A DNA stretch of 64,000 nt from Arion vulgaris (Eukaryota > Mollusca > Gastropoda > Stylommatophora > Arionidae), in contig CM036753.1 of NCBI GenBank assembly GCA_020796225.1, positions 70,237,865-70,301,864 of the forward strand, written 5' to 3'. The translations under genes and the position numbers were made by a program. Every line of letters starts with the position of its first letter. Positions within the stretch are counted from its first letter, which is position 1. Under the pieces are notes generated by a model that searched no databases, was not told the origin of the DNA, and saw only the letters and a program-made list of their open reading frames with translations. Positions 30,204 to 41,863 of the stretch are shown piece by piece.

Positions 30204-33200
30204 CTGAAATGGGATAATAAAATTATATAACATTATTCAATGTGAGAGAGACTGCATTAAAATTTTGCATTTAGAGGTGAATGAATATTGAAAAAATATA
30301 AAAGTAAAGTTAAGAACCCCTTCTCATACTAAGGAGAACAGATTTAGACCCGTATTTTTCTTTAACCAACAGCAAAGGATGGATAATGTGATCAACATCA
30401 TACCGGCTACCTTTACTTTCGAATGCTTCTCTGCAAAAAACTGGTTATGAAGTTGTTAGATCATGTTTATCCACCGTACCATGTCTAGGTGTTTCTCTTT
30501 AGAATAATATGTCTGAATCCTATCACTGCTGTATGAGTGCTCAGCGAAGGTAGTTCTAGAATATCTAAATTTGTCCTTCCCCTTGGATCTTGAAGTCTAG
30601 AATCTTTTATATCACATACTGTTTATCTGCTCTAATCTCCCACTGATCACATAGGCAGCTCTGCACAAGATATACTTCCAAATGTGTCACCCACCAAAAT
30701 AAAATTCAATACTAAGATGAAAATATCCTGTAGCTTTTGTAGATTGTAATGTATAAAGTGCCTGTTCTTTCATAAATCTAGTTCAAAGTATGCAGGAGAT
30801 AACAGGGCCAATTCCTTTCCTCACGTGTGACACGTTAGGTGAGTGAAATGAACCAACAACCCTTTTGTTTTGGATTAAAAAGCAAACGCTCACGCATTGC
30901 GCTAATTTGTCTAAATAACTTTATCGTCTGTGATCAATTTCTGCTATGCAATTACTCAAGTATGTGTCATAAACAGGTCAGTGTGCTTGAAGCCTTCATC
31001 GGTTCTCCCCTCACTCCATAGTTTGTTCTGAAGGGTTGTTCTTATTGGCCAGATTTCTATTCTCATGCTGCTCAGGCTGGGGAAGTCTTGCAAGATGTGC
31101 TTTGGGGACTGCTTTGGTGCTCCACAGGTGCAGGTAGTCGAGTCCAAGAGACCCATTCTATGTAGGTGTGCTCTGAGACCACAGTGTCCCGATCCAAGTC
31201 TGAAGACTATGATCTATGCATTTCTGTTCAATTTATTTATGTTATCATGCTCTGGGTTGTATCCTCCGTTTGTTTTTATCCACACAATTTTTCAGGACTG
31301 AGTCTTTGTTTCTGTAAAGCTTTGTGTCAGGTCCCCTCCAGCAATTGCACGTTTGTCAGCTTTTTTATTTCCTGGGATGCCACAGTGTGCTGGTATCCAC
31401 TGTAGAACTAATTCTGATTTCTTAGACAGCAAACTGATTTTATGCCTTATATCTTGAATGAGCTGGTCTTTGTCTAAATAACAAAACTCTTATTGCTGAT
31501 CTGAAAGGGTTCCATTTTGAAATGAAGTAGAAAATGATATACTTAACAAGATGATAGTGTTCTCACCTGCTTGACGAAGAAGAGTTGCAACTTCTGGATC
31601 CTTGGTTAACTCAACTGGAAGTTTCCCCTCTTTGTTTTTGAGATTTGCTAGTGCTCCTAAAATGATTTACAAAAATTATATTTGCACATATTGTGGTCAA
31701 ATGGAACCAGAGAAAATCTCACATGATCAAGAAGAAAATGACTCACTATGGAACATAACTAGTAAACTGAATTCCATGACAACCTATTATTTGGAAATTA
31801 CAATAGTAGCTTACTTCATAATAAAAGATCACTGAATTTACACAGAGAACTTCATCTCTCATGAGAGATAAATTTGGAGCTAACATGAGATCTCCCCATC
31901 AAAGATTACTTTGAAACCAGACTAGGGATCTCCATCACAATGGATATATTGGGAGCTAAAGGAATCTATATTATATATGGGTATATATTAGACCAAATAA
32001 TTACCCTAAGACTAATTTTGGAGGAACATATTGAGAAGCAACAACCTCTTATACTAAATTTCATCGATTTTAAAAAGCCTTTGATAGTCTACACAGAATC
32101 TCTCTGTGGAATATTCTGAGATGCTATGGAATACCAGACAAAATAATAAACATTATAAAGAGCCTCTATGATGGTTCACAGCGTGCAGTTCGCACTGATG
32201 GTAGACACAGCGACCGGTTTATGGTTGAAACCAGAGTAAAGCAAGGCTGTATTCTATCTCCGCTATTGTTTGGAGTGGCCATTGACTGGGTGATGCGAAA
32301 ATGTTGCAGGGGCGAAACTAGCATCGATTGGGTAGAAAATAGTCAACTAGATTTGGATTTTGCAGATGATATTGCCTTGTTAAGTAGAAACAACCAAGAT
32401 ATGCAAAGAAAAACAGACAACTTGTCATCTATAGCATCAAAAGTTGGACTGCAGATAAGCTATGAAAAAACAAATATAATGAAGACACCTATGGCAAGTT
32501 TAACATGCAGATATCACCCTGGAATCTAAAATGATAAAATAACAGAGCAGTTCACCGATTTAGGTAGCAATTTTTATTGCACGTGAAATATTAAAAAAGA
32601 AATTATGATACGAATTGGCAAAGCAACATCAGCTTTTAAAAGTCTAAATAAAATATGGAACTGCAAGTTATATAGTATTAAAACTAAATTACGAATTTTC
32701 AATTCAAATGTTGTATCAATCCTAACATATGCCAGCAGAGTTGGAAAATGACTAAAGATATAGAAAGCAAGTTGAATGCATTTGAAAATAGATGTCTGCA
32801 AAAATAATGAATATAAAATGGAACGAATTCAGGAGAAGTGATGAAATCAGAGACATGTCTGGTCAACCACTAGTGACAATTGTTATAAGAAAGAGAAGAT
32901 GGAGATATGTTGGGCACACTTTGAGGAGAAATGATCAATGAATATCAAAGCAGGCATTGAAGTGGGATGCAAAGGGTTCAAGAAAGAGATGTCGACCTAA
33001 GGAGACCCTGAAACGAACTTTGCTGAGAGAGGCAGGAAATATCGGTCTCAGTTCCATGGAGGAGATTGAGCGAGTTGCCCAGGATAGAGCGGTATGGAGA
33101 AATTACTTGCAGGCCCTATGTTTTAGTTTTAGTTTAGTCGTCGGATCACCATCACTGCACGTCGAACAAATTAGTCCATAAGTGCTCCGATCTCTCCCTC

Positions 33201-36200
33201 AGTATGTCCATCAGCGTGTGGCGACTAACGACACCGGTTCTTTGTTGGTTTACAATTCTTCTTTGTCTGCCAGCATAGCGTTCTTGTCGAGCTACACCAC
33301 ACTTAACTTTGAGTTCTTGCAGTCTGGTTAGTGTTGTGGATGCACCGCTATTACGTGAATCATGTACACGCCCTCTCTCCCTTAGGGAATTTATAATATC
33401 AGCCTGGTCCATTGCTCGTCCGCTTTGGACAGCAGCCATACCTGCAAGCCTATCCGCACGTTCATTCCCCTTACACCTGCATGCCCTGGTACAAAAATAA
33501 AACTGATCTTTGTCAGGCCCTATGTAGACGTATACTGATCGAGAGGAATTATTATTATTATTTAAAGGAATCTTATAAAATATCACGTTGAAACTAGACT
33601 AGAGACCTTCTCCATCATAAAAGATTACGTTGAAACTAGACTATGGACCTTCTCCATCATAAATGATCACTTTGGAACTAGACTAAGGATCTTCTCCCTC
33701 ATAAAAGATCACCTTAGAACTAGACTGGTCTTTCTCCATCATATAAGAACACTTTGGAACTACACTAGTGACCTTCTACCTCATAATGAATCAACTGGAT
33801 CAAATGAATCAATAACAAGGTATCTTCTCCCTTGTAAGAGATCCATTTTAAACTAAATTAGTTACCTTCTTCATCATAAGGAATCACTTTTGAACTAAAC
33901 TAAAAATGAATCCTTTAGGTATTAGGAAACTTTTTTCTCTTATAACTTATCACTTAGGGACTAAACTAGGGACGTTCTCTCTTTCTCATAATATATGAAG
34001 CTAATTCTCGTATCTTTATATAATGAGTATTCTTGTGTAGTGGTGTTTCTAACACGCATGTGGACTTTGGTGATATCATAATGGGAACGTTACTATTACA
34101 TGTTGAAGGATGCTAGTTCTGTTACTATATATACATTGAAGAAGAATTCTTGCAACAAATATTTGTGCACTAAAAATACTAATAAACATAAGTTTAGGGA
34201 ATTGTAACACAACATGTTACTTCAATTGTGTGATTTGGTTATACCAAAAACATTCAGCAGGTTATGTTCAACTTCAAGTACCTTTCTCTAACAATATTTG
34301 CACTGCCATTGAATGTCCTTTCCAGGCAGCAGAATGGAGCGGTGTATCTCCTAGTTTATTCTGTAATATAAAACAGTAAACAGACTATTATAATTTTCAT
34401 CTCAGAAATTGATAAAATTGTAGATTATTTAGCTAATAAATGCATGTTATTCTCCTTTTACAATTAATTGTAAACAGTCATTCTTGCATGTTCATTCTCA
34501 GATTTCTTTATTTTTGTCTTCAAAAATAAATTAACATACCTGTACATTAATCTCACAGTTCCGTGTATCTACTAAAGTTTTAAGACAGTCAGTATGTCCA
34601 CCATGGGCTGCCCAATGAAGCGGAGTTGACCCAGCTTTGTCCAATCCATTTACAGATACCTGGAATTAAATCAACACCAAAAAAAGCTACAAAAAGCTTG
34701 GCGAGCAATAGACCAGGCTGATATTATGAATATTTAAGGGAGAGAGAACATGTAAATGATTCAAGTAATGGTTGTGAATCTACAACCTTAACCAAACTGC
34801 AAGAATACCAAGTCAAATGTGGTGTAGCTAGACAAGAGCACTATATTGGAAGTAAAAAAGGAATAGTAAAACAATATAGAACTGGTGTCATTAGTTGCCA
34901 CACACAGGGAGACATAAAACTTTACAATTCTTACATTAAACTTATGGGAAACAGGTAATAACAAAGTACTGTAGTTTTACAAAGTACAAAAGCAATACAC
35001 AGCAATATTTCGACCAATGGGACTTTATCAAGCAAAGGATACACCAGAAGTGGATTTCTTCACTTCTTATATTGCATACAACATATAGAATCAGACAATA
35101 AATCCCTAACGGCCCTAAAATGAAAATATGGGACTAAAAAAATAAATAATGAAATAAATGCAAAGAAACTAGAAGTGGAAAAAAGAAGATTAAACAACAA
35201 AAATCAAATATACACCTTAAATAGATGCATTTAACATATACACATATAGAATATGGAAATTGTCTTGCCCAAACAACTTGATCTATTGTTCTTTAGCAAA
35301 TACTGGTTTCACTCCTGTCTTCTTCTGGTCTCTTCATTTCTAATTATATCTTTCCTTGTTACTCGCACATCTCTTCTCAGACATCTCATTTCTGTTGTTA
35401 TGATTTTTACACTCATTTTCTCTAGTCAATGTCAATATATGACAATGATAAAATTAAGTTGCTTTAGTATTTATTTATTTATATTTTCCCATGAGTCACA
35501 AGTAGTGGGAAAAAAAGATGTCATTTTAGAACTGTGTTCCCATTTCTAAGAATATGCTGGATGATTGTATTAGATAAAGATAAGGCCACTTGACCAATGC
35601 TGTCGTTACACTTTTGGAAGTCATTGGTTTTATTTCCTCCACAAAATAAAAAAGTTGACAAAAACTTGATTTGCACATTTTATATTAATTTTCATTATTC
35701 ATTCTCATATCTCAAGATTTCTCTACAACTGATAACAACAGTAACAGATTATGAACAAAAAAATGAGATAACATTAGCGTGACATACCTGATTATGAAGG
35801 CATTCCCGTAAGAAATCTATGTTACCTCTTTTAGCTGCATCATGTAGTGGATAGTCAACAGATTCTGTGTTTTCATCAACTGTTAGAAACATCATGTGAC
35901 AACTGTAATAAGTGAATCAGTCAACATGTAATAAAAGAGCATGGTAAAGACATTCATGAGCAGACTGACGATTTCGACATGTAAATCATCTGTTTACCCA
36001 GTATTACCGCAGCTTCCCCACAGTTTTATCCAGATCTGATCTGACCACTTTAGATCTGTAGGTTTCTGTACATCGCCTGAGCAGACTGACACATATTTAA
36101 ACTTAATAAAATTGTGATAGTCAACAGATTCTGTGTTTTCATCAACTGTTAGAAACATCATGTGACAACTGTAATAAGTGAATCAGTCAACATGTAATAA

Positions 36201-39200
36201 AAGAGCATGGTAAAGACATTCATGAGCAGACTGACGATTTTGACATGTAAATCATCCGTTTACCCAGTATTACCGCAGCTTCCCCATGGTTTTATCCAGA
36301 TCTGATCTGACCACTTTAGACCTGTAGGTTTCCGTACATCGCCTGAGCAGACTGACACATATTTAAACTTAATAAAATTGTGATAGCCCCCGTCATCATC
36401 GACATGTGTCACTCTAGCAAGCACAGACAAACAAAAAAACTTAACTACTTCAAGTTCCTAGTTTTTATGTTGACCCCTTTCATACTATAATATTAAGATA
36501 TCAACTATCTTTTTGTCTTACTGTCCCTTATATCCTTTCCCTTCAATTTTACCTGCCGCCTCAAAAAGTTTTAACATTCCTCTATCTAAACATTTCTAAA
36601 ACAGGATGACAGTTATATTGTATTCTGTGTGATAAAATGCCCTGTGTACTGACTGAACTCAGCACCTTCTCATTGGCCTATTTAGCGGTCTATAATATTT
36701 ATAATATAAGAAAGAATTACGTGACCTTATTTATTAATTATTCATGATTCACTGTCATATACCAGGATTTTATCTATATAGCACTAGGGAACCTCTTTTT
36801 CTTAATTTTCTTCTTCTTCTTCTTTGCGTTTGTTCTTTACGACCAATTTTAATCACTCTTTGTGATATGTTTGATCTTTGCCAAGAACGTGTATATGTTG
36901 CATATTGGTTTGGTAGGCCCCTAAACGCATAGACTTCTACACGTTTAGGACATGTGCATCCGATTTCAGCCAAACCTCCTCAGTCGCCTCTTAGGACATG
37001 CGTGGCAGGTAACAGTGGTTCTATTCTTTACACCCCAAATTTGGGCCCCAGTAACCACTCGGGCGTTCTTAATTTTGTTTAAGTATGTTAACAGCATTAC
37101 AGAAAAAAAATCTGAGAAATCTTGAGTATGTACCAAGTCAGGGAGATTTTCTTTACCAGCCTTGTTACATATTCTAGAAACATGTCTGTGCTTGCACATA
37201 ATTCTCCATACATACAGGTATATGTAAATAACACATATGCTCACATAACACTTCCAGAAATATTTAAAGATAATTTTTACAACAGAAAACGATAAGGAGC
37301 TGCTATTCACATACAGATAAAGATGGGAAAAGTTCCAGACCTGACAAGAACTACATCATAACATTTCGAGTTCTCATAGCAGTGCTGGTATGTAAATAAA
37401 ATGTGCCAACTAAAAATCCAGACTCTTTCAAATCCAGAATGTCAGCTTGCTATTAATGTGGCCCCCTAGATTTATATGAATGTTTAACCGTAAGAAGAAT
37501 CCTGCAACTTTCTGGTCAAATACCATAACAAATGATGAGCTTTAGAAATGAACAGACTGGCATCCTTGGAGACCATCACTAAGAGACAAAGACAGAGGTG
37601 GTTTAGACATGTATGCTGTATGCCAGTGGGGGCATTGGCTAGGACAGCTCTCAGATGGACAGTGGATGGGAAGAGAAGGCCTGGACGTTCAAAGGAAACA
37701 TGGAGAAGAACGGTGGAGAGAGAGTTGTAGGAGTGTGGCTCATGGTTGGTAGAAAGGCAGCAGAATGGCAACAATGGAAGTCTCTTGTGGAAGCCTTATG
37801 TGTCAATCGGGACACGAAGAGGATATAGATAGATTTATATGACAATATAGTCACAAATAATCTTCCAAGGCTTGAGGTTGCTAAAGACCATGAACAATTT
37901 GCAGCGCAACTACATTCTTGTCAATTTTTAAACTCAAATCCAAAAGCTGCCTTCTTCAACATAAAAAATTTGAAACATGAACCTTACTTTAAGAAAATAT
38001 CGATAGGTGATTTAAAACCACATTATAACATGTTCACATTAACTCTGAATACATATTTTGATAAATATTTTTAAAATGTCTATACCTCTTTCAAATATAT
38101 ATGTAAAATTCAGGTAATGTATACCTACCATAATTACTTGGAATAAGACCTATATTTGTTCCACACTTAGCCTTCCACCAGCTGGAATCTTTCATATCCA
38201 GGATGTACAATGTATCACCTTCATCAAAAGTGAGCTCATCCGACTGTCAATTAATAATAAGGAGGTTAAGGACAATATTTAAGCTTGACATCAATAAACA
38301 AATATTTATTGATGAATGTTACTAAAGTCTCAAATGTCAGAGATATATTCTCTTTTATAGTTTCTTCAATTAAAAAAAAGACCCAATTAATTTAAGCGAT
38401 TTCTTTTAAGCAAAATAATTTTGACACATGCCTGAAGTATAAGAGAACTTGGTACGATGATCAGGAAATTGGATGGTGAGGAATGAGCACAGTGAATCAT
38501 ACACGCTTCTTCTTTTTCTTTTCTACAATCATGTTTTGCTCTCACAGTGTCAGGATAAGAAGATATTTATAGAATGGACTTTTGTGTGTGCATAATAAAT
38601 AGTGTTTTTCATGGTCTCTGTTATTTCTGAGATCCCCCTTTTGCGTGGACAGCCTTTTGCTTTGTATCCACTGTATCGGAGTAACATTGTTCTTTGAGGC
38701 AACCTGTTTGTAATCTGCTTATGTGGCAGAACCATTCAGAAAAGAAGACATCAGGAAAAAAGTGGGTACAACATCAGTACCAAGAGAAACTTAGGGAGGA
38801 GATTGAAGGCAAGAAAAACAAGAGCATAGAAGTTATACTACTTGCCAAATGATCGTCTGTAAAGAATAAATGTTTATAAAAGGCCATACAACTCCTTATA
38901 ATATTACATCAATCAATATCACATATTTTCAATATCACAGTTACCCGTGCCTGGCATTGAATATTTGATGTCTGGAATCATTTCACAACAGACACTGATT
39001 TACTCCACCTTCTTAGGACTCTACAATAGCACATCTTGAACACATTTAACTTTTTCACTTAGGAAAAAATAGATTCTTTCTTTCTTTTTCAATTTGTAGT
39101 TTTATTAATCTATACTGCAGATGTAGTACAGCCAGCATTATTGCTATTTTATGTGTTTGGTCAAACCTTAAATTTTGTTTCCTTGAAAATACTTAAATAT

Positions 39201-41456
39201 ATTTAAAAAAAAGAAAGGTAAAGGAACCCTTTCATACCTTGTGGTATATAGGTCAATACAGTGTTAGGCCTGTATTTTCATTGACCGTCGGCACACGTTG
39301 GGTGATGTGGTCAGCATCACGCCGGCCGCCTTTACTTTCCCAGAGCATGTCTGGTACCCAGTTGAGTCGACCTGAGAGCCATAGCGGTCTGGAAAAATTC
39401 CACGCGCACTGCGGGAGTTGAACCCAGACCACCAGCCTTGAGAAGCGAGTTCACTAACAACTACGCTACCGTGGCTCTCTACTTAAATATATACTGGTCA
39501 CAAACATTCTTTTTCTTCAGCTTTCTTCACCTCTCAGGTTCATTTATCAGGATATCTGTAGATATCTGTAACAAGATTACCATTAACAAAAAAAAAACTG
39601 TTGTTACTGCCTGTAATACTGCTTTTTAGTACTGTGTAGAGAGGGGGACATGAGCCTGTGGAATTTAATGGCCGCATGGTTAACGCATTCGCCACAGGTT
39701 AGGATTTTTCTTTATGCCCCTTATGGGAAAAAACTCCTAGGTGGTACTGCGGATTTAACCTGGTCTTCTGCATGGGAGCCCACGCTCTAATCCATTCAGC
39801 CAGACACTACATAAGAATACCATAAACATAGTAAAAATAATTAACAAGTTAAAGCAACCAATAAAACTGGTAGAAATGTTTAGTTTACTCTAGATAGAAA
39901 TTAATTTTGAGTGGCAAAGGCCTCAATAATTTACAATGTTGGATAATGACGTTAAATAAAATGAAGTCTGTTGTATCATTTTACCTGCTGAGCTTCATAT
40001 CTGTAAAGGGCACGAACAACTTTGACTTGCCCTGTAAGAAATAATTATATTTATCAAACCCCAAAAACAACTGCATCACATAGAAGATAATTAATCATAT
40101 ATAAAGAAATGTTCTGTTATATATTCTTCTTGTTTTGGCCACAGATCATCAAAGCAATCGGTGGATTACACTTTTGTTTGCTAAGTTATCAGATGTTTCA
40201 ATTAAACAAGTCAATCACATTCAAGAAATACATCAATATTGGATTATTGTCAAGGAAAATAGTTGTCCTGCAGTGAATTCCAGCCCACCATGGTATTTTT
40301 GGAAATGAGAAGGCAGATGAGTTGGCAATGACTGGAATAGACCTGGGGCATCCTCACCTATCCCAGAGCTACACTAAAGTAACGATAGTACTCAGGTGCT
40401 GAAACAATCCAATAAAAGAGTGTAGAGAAATAAAGAAAAGACTACAAGCCACAGCTAACGGCATTCTGGGGCTTACAAAAAATGAACAGACTCAAAATAG
40501 AACATAATAGTCGAAGTATGATATCCAAACCCACTTGCACAGAATAGGTCTTGGAGACTGTCCCCTGTGAATGTGGAGCACCCAGAAAGATCTAGAAACA
40601 CATCTAGCATGACTTTCTCCTCCTTGCTAGTCAAAGAAGGGAAGCCTGGCTTAAGGAAGCAACCATTTGAGATAAATTTTGTGGAATCAGCAAAGATCAA
40701 GGGCATATGCTGCAAAAAACATGTGGTTTGATAACTTTAGTAACTTTGTATTGTCATTGAATTTGAATGCCATAATAGAATCGTAGCTAGCTGTAGGTTC
40801 AGGTAGTGTTGTTTGTTGGTCGTAGACAAAATTAGATTCAACATCCAATTACTTGAATTTTGTACAAAGGATGTGATATTAAGAAATATCTCTATATACA
40901 TATCTTTAGTTAGTTAGTTTGTTGCTTTCGTGCCAAATGCGGCACATAGGGCAGAGGTTTTAGATCTCCATGTGATGCGGTTCGTTTCTAGCAGTTGGAG
41001 ATCTCGTATCGTTTTACATCCTAATAGCTTACTTTCTTGTAGGATTGTTCTTCGAAGAGTGGTCTTAGGTCTTCCCCGTTTTCTTTTCCCAACTGGTGAC
41101 CACATAAGGACTTGTCGATTTAGTCTCTTTTCGTCTGATCTAAGAGCATGACCTAAATATTTCCACCTTCGTTTCCTTATAATATTTGAGACGGGTTGTT
41201 GCTGTAGATATATATATATATATCCTTCAATCTTTTTATTTGTTCACAATCCACATTAATCTCATTTAAACACCGACATTCAATAATGAGATGACAACAA
41301 TGCCTAGCGGCTATGACAGTTATTGACAGTAATTCTGTTAAGTATCACTAATCACAAAAAAAACGCAGATGACTGAAACGATTGAATCACACTTCACAGT
41401 ATACCTGGCTTTGGAACAGGAGGCGGCGGCCGTGCTGGTCTCGATGTGTTCGACAT
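30142..41456 (-). CDS. OSTF1: Osteoclast-stimulating factor 1 (SH3 plus ankyrin adaptor), complete
   Basis: Eight exons in transcript order (41456-41405, 40031-39985, 38243-38129, 35879-35788, 34659-34540, 34360-34282, 31656-31567, 30203-30142) join in phase into 218 residues; vertebrate OSTF1 is about 214. Order: a proline-rich N terminus (residues 6-17), an SH3 domain (about 20-72; ALYRY at 25-29, WW at 55-56, IPSNYV at 67-72), three ankyrin repeats ([10 protein letters not shown] near 82, [11 protein letters not shown] near 114, [11 protein letters not shown] near 148) and a very acidic tail (209-218). The family is a cytosolic signalling adaptor that binds Src and SMN in vertebrates. The start is the only ATG at the exon 1 edge and fits the family. 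All introns are GT-AG. SH3 residues 28-31 (RYEA) vary from the usual ALYDY core. Confidence 0.95.
30316..30480 (-). mobile_element. SINE family E, 3' part
   Basis: Minus copy: ACCCGTATTTTTCTTTAACC and CATCATACCGGCTACCTTTA match the family body. Lies in the last OSTF1 intron. Confidence 0.55.
30728..30918 (-). mobile_element. tRNA-derived SINE, family L
   Basis: Second L copy: TTCCTTTCCTCACGTGTGAC and CTCACGCATTGCGCTAATTT match 1085-1262. Confidence 0.6.
30950..31450 (-). pseudogene. LINE C-terminal zinc-knuckle region
   Basis: The minus strand reads [20 protein letters not shown], then [15 protein letters not shown] and LQNKLWSEG. It is the C.CG....HILQD.P..LR...WP terminus, with RNase H debris upstream (31300-31450). 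Confidence 0.7.
31567..31656 (-). CDS. OSTF1: OSTF1 exon 7
   Basis: 90 nt between TTTTAG and GTGAGA. It encodes the last ankyrin helices ([20 protein letters not shown], then a VATLLRQA helix). The intron before it carries LINE fragments on both strands. Confidence 0.92.
31845..31970. repeat. 42-bp minisatellite, left remnant
   Basis: Degenerate units with GAAACCAGACTAGGGATCTC, matching the array at 33581-33985. The two parts are separated by LINE sequence. Confidence 0.55.
31975..33135 (+). pseudogene. LINE reverse transcriptase fragment
   Basis: Over several frames: [36 protein letters not shown], the catalytic motif [11 protein letters not shown] near 32350, then [32 protein letters not shown] and [17 protein letters not shown]. 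The palm (FADD) through C terminus is present in broken form, antisense within an OSTF1 intron. Confidence 0.85.
33140..33580 (-). pseudogene. LINE RNase H C-terminal fragment with CTAAAA tail
   Basis: The minus frame reads [53 protein letters not shown] and [16 protein letters not shown]. The 3' tail is ACTAAAACTAAAAC-like (33115-33135). It abuts, tail to tail, the plus-strand RT fragment. Confidence 0.82.
33581..33985. repeat. 42-bp minisatellite
   Basis: About nine diverging units (GAAACTAGACTAGAGACCTT, then CTCCATCATAAAAGATTAC). The first two units are close to identical and later ones vary in length. Confidence 0.8.
34282..34360 (-). CDS. OSTF1: OSTF1 exon 6 (ankyrin 3)
   Basis: 79 nt between TTACAG and GTACTT, encoding [20 protein letters not shown] and a following helix. 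Confidence 0.94.
34540..34659 (-). CDS. OSTF1: OSTF1 exon 5 (ankyrin 2)
   Basis: 40 codons, phase 0 to 0, between ATTCCAG and GTATGT. It contains the ankyrin signature [12 protein letters not shown]. Confidence 0.94.
34700..34925 (+). pseudogene. LINE RNase H family fragment
   Basis: ATAGACCAGGCTGATATTAT and the following sequence match MDQADII...[12 protein letters not shown] of 33140-33580, on the opposite strand and with more stops. Confidence 0.6.
34948..35060. mobile_element. Family G fragment
   Basis: GTACTGTAGTTTTACAAAG, GCAATACACAGCAATATTTC and the antisense core GACTTTATCAAGC (35008-35032). Confidence 0.65.
35788..35879 (-). CDS. OSTF1: OSTF1 exon 4 (linker and ankyrin 1)
   Basis: 92 nt between CTAACAG and GTATGT, encoding a linker and [18 protein letters not shown] of the first ankyrin repeat. 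Its acceptor and first 29 nt are copied in a 266-bp tandem duplication just upstream in the transcript. Confidence 0.93.
35851..36382. repeat. 266-bp tandem duplication spanning an OSTF1 splice acceptor
   Basis: Copies 35851-36116 and 36117-36382 are equal in length with about six substitutions (near 98% identity). Each begins ATAGTCAACAGATTCTGTGT and ends TTAATAAAATTGTG. The left copy includes the first 29 nt of OSTF1 exon 4 and its acceptor. Confidence 0.97.
36810..37065 (-). mobile_element. SINE family C, full length
   Basis: Minus copy with (GAA)n tail at the left and head (CGCCCGAGTGGTTACTGGGG) at the right. TTCTTAATTTT duplicates at 36799-36809 and 37066-37076. Lies in an OSTF1 intron. 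Confidence 0.9.
37484..37835 (+). pseudogene. LINE C-terminal fragment with GATA tail
   Basis: Reads [20 protein letters not shown], then [20 protein letters not shown], and ends GGATATAGATAGATT. Nearly the same as 2680-3055. Confidence 0.78.
38129..38243 (-). CDS. OSTF1: OSTF1 exon 3 (SH3 core)
   Basis: 115 nt between TTGACAG and GTAGGT. It encodes the RT loop through IPSNY, with the SH3 landmarks DELTFDEGD, the double tryptophan and GLIPSNY. Confidence 0.94.
38500..38745 (-). pseudogene. LINE C-terminal remnant
   Basis: The minus strand reads [17 protein letters not shown] in one frame, resembling a decayed non-LTR C terminus (H..R.P.....). Weak. Confidence 0.35.
39203..39479 (-). mobile_element. 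tRNA-derived SINE, family E, full length
   Basis: Minus copy: tail with AAAGGAACCCTTTCATACCT at the left and head (GAGAGCCACGGTAGCGTAGT on the minus strand) at the right. TACTTAAATATAT flanks it at 39190-39202 and 39480-39492. Confidence 0.9.
39640..39812 (-). mobile_element. Possible SINE with tRNA-like head
   Basis: The minus strand reads TGTCTGGCTGAATGGATTAG, then CCAGGTTAAATCCGC, spaced like A and B boxes. A second tRNA-like start (GGCCGCATGGTTAACGCATT) faces it on the plus strand. Single copy. Confidence 0.45.
39985..40031 (-). CDS. OSTF1: OSTF1 exon 2 (start of SH3)
   Basis: 47 nt between TTACAG and GTAAAA, encoding [16 protein letters not shown] with the first SH3 strand. Confidence 0.92.
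40260..40750 (+). pseudogene. LINE RNase H and zinc-knuckle fragment
   Basis: Reads [20 protein letters not shown], then after breaks [11 protein letters not shown] and the H.LL..R...W region. RNase H GNE.AD plus C.CGAP terminus in the correct order, heavily broken. Related to 17010. Confidence 0.7.
40909..41190 (-). pseudogene. LINE C-terminal fragment with AACT tail
   Basis: The minus strand reads [40 protein letters not shown] and [20 protein letters not shown], followed by (AACT)n. Lies in OSTF1 intron 1 in the same sense as the gene. Confidence 0.82.
41405..41456 (-). CDS. OSTF1: OSTF1 exon 1 (start codon)
   Basis: ATG at 41456-41454, then a short proline-rich leader ([17 protein letters not shown]), ending one base into the next codon before GTATAC. 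A 923-bp retroposed element sits about 400 bp upstream. Confidence 0.92.
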
Positions 41457-41863
41457 TTATGTGCACAGACAGAGTTAATATTTCTTTGCATGAGAAGTAG
41501 ACAGACCAAGAGTGTCTTAAGTTGAGACCATCTTCTTCGTGAATTGTAATTCGTTTTATTACACTTCCTGATTGGAACGACTTAGCCGACTACACTTTTT
41601 TAATTAAAAAATATGAAATTAAATTGTATTAAACGTATATTTTGTTCAGGTGAAAAAATGTAATATGTTGCATTTATTATTCTTATATTATTTGTAAGAT
41701 TTATATATTTATATATTTATCATTTCAGTTTGCAACTGATATCTAAATGTAAAGAGCGATAATGCAAAGACAATTGTATTTGTTTCATAATCCGTGTACA
41801 ATTTTACACAGAACTCTGGTAATGTTTGTTTATTTATACACACAACGCTCACGTGACTTGTCT

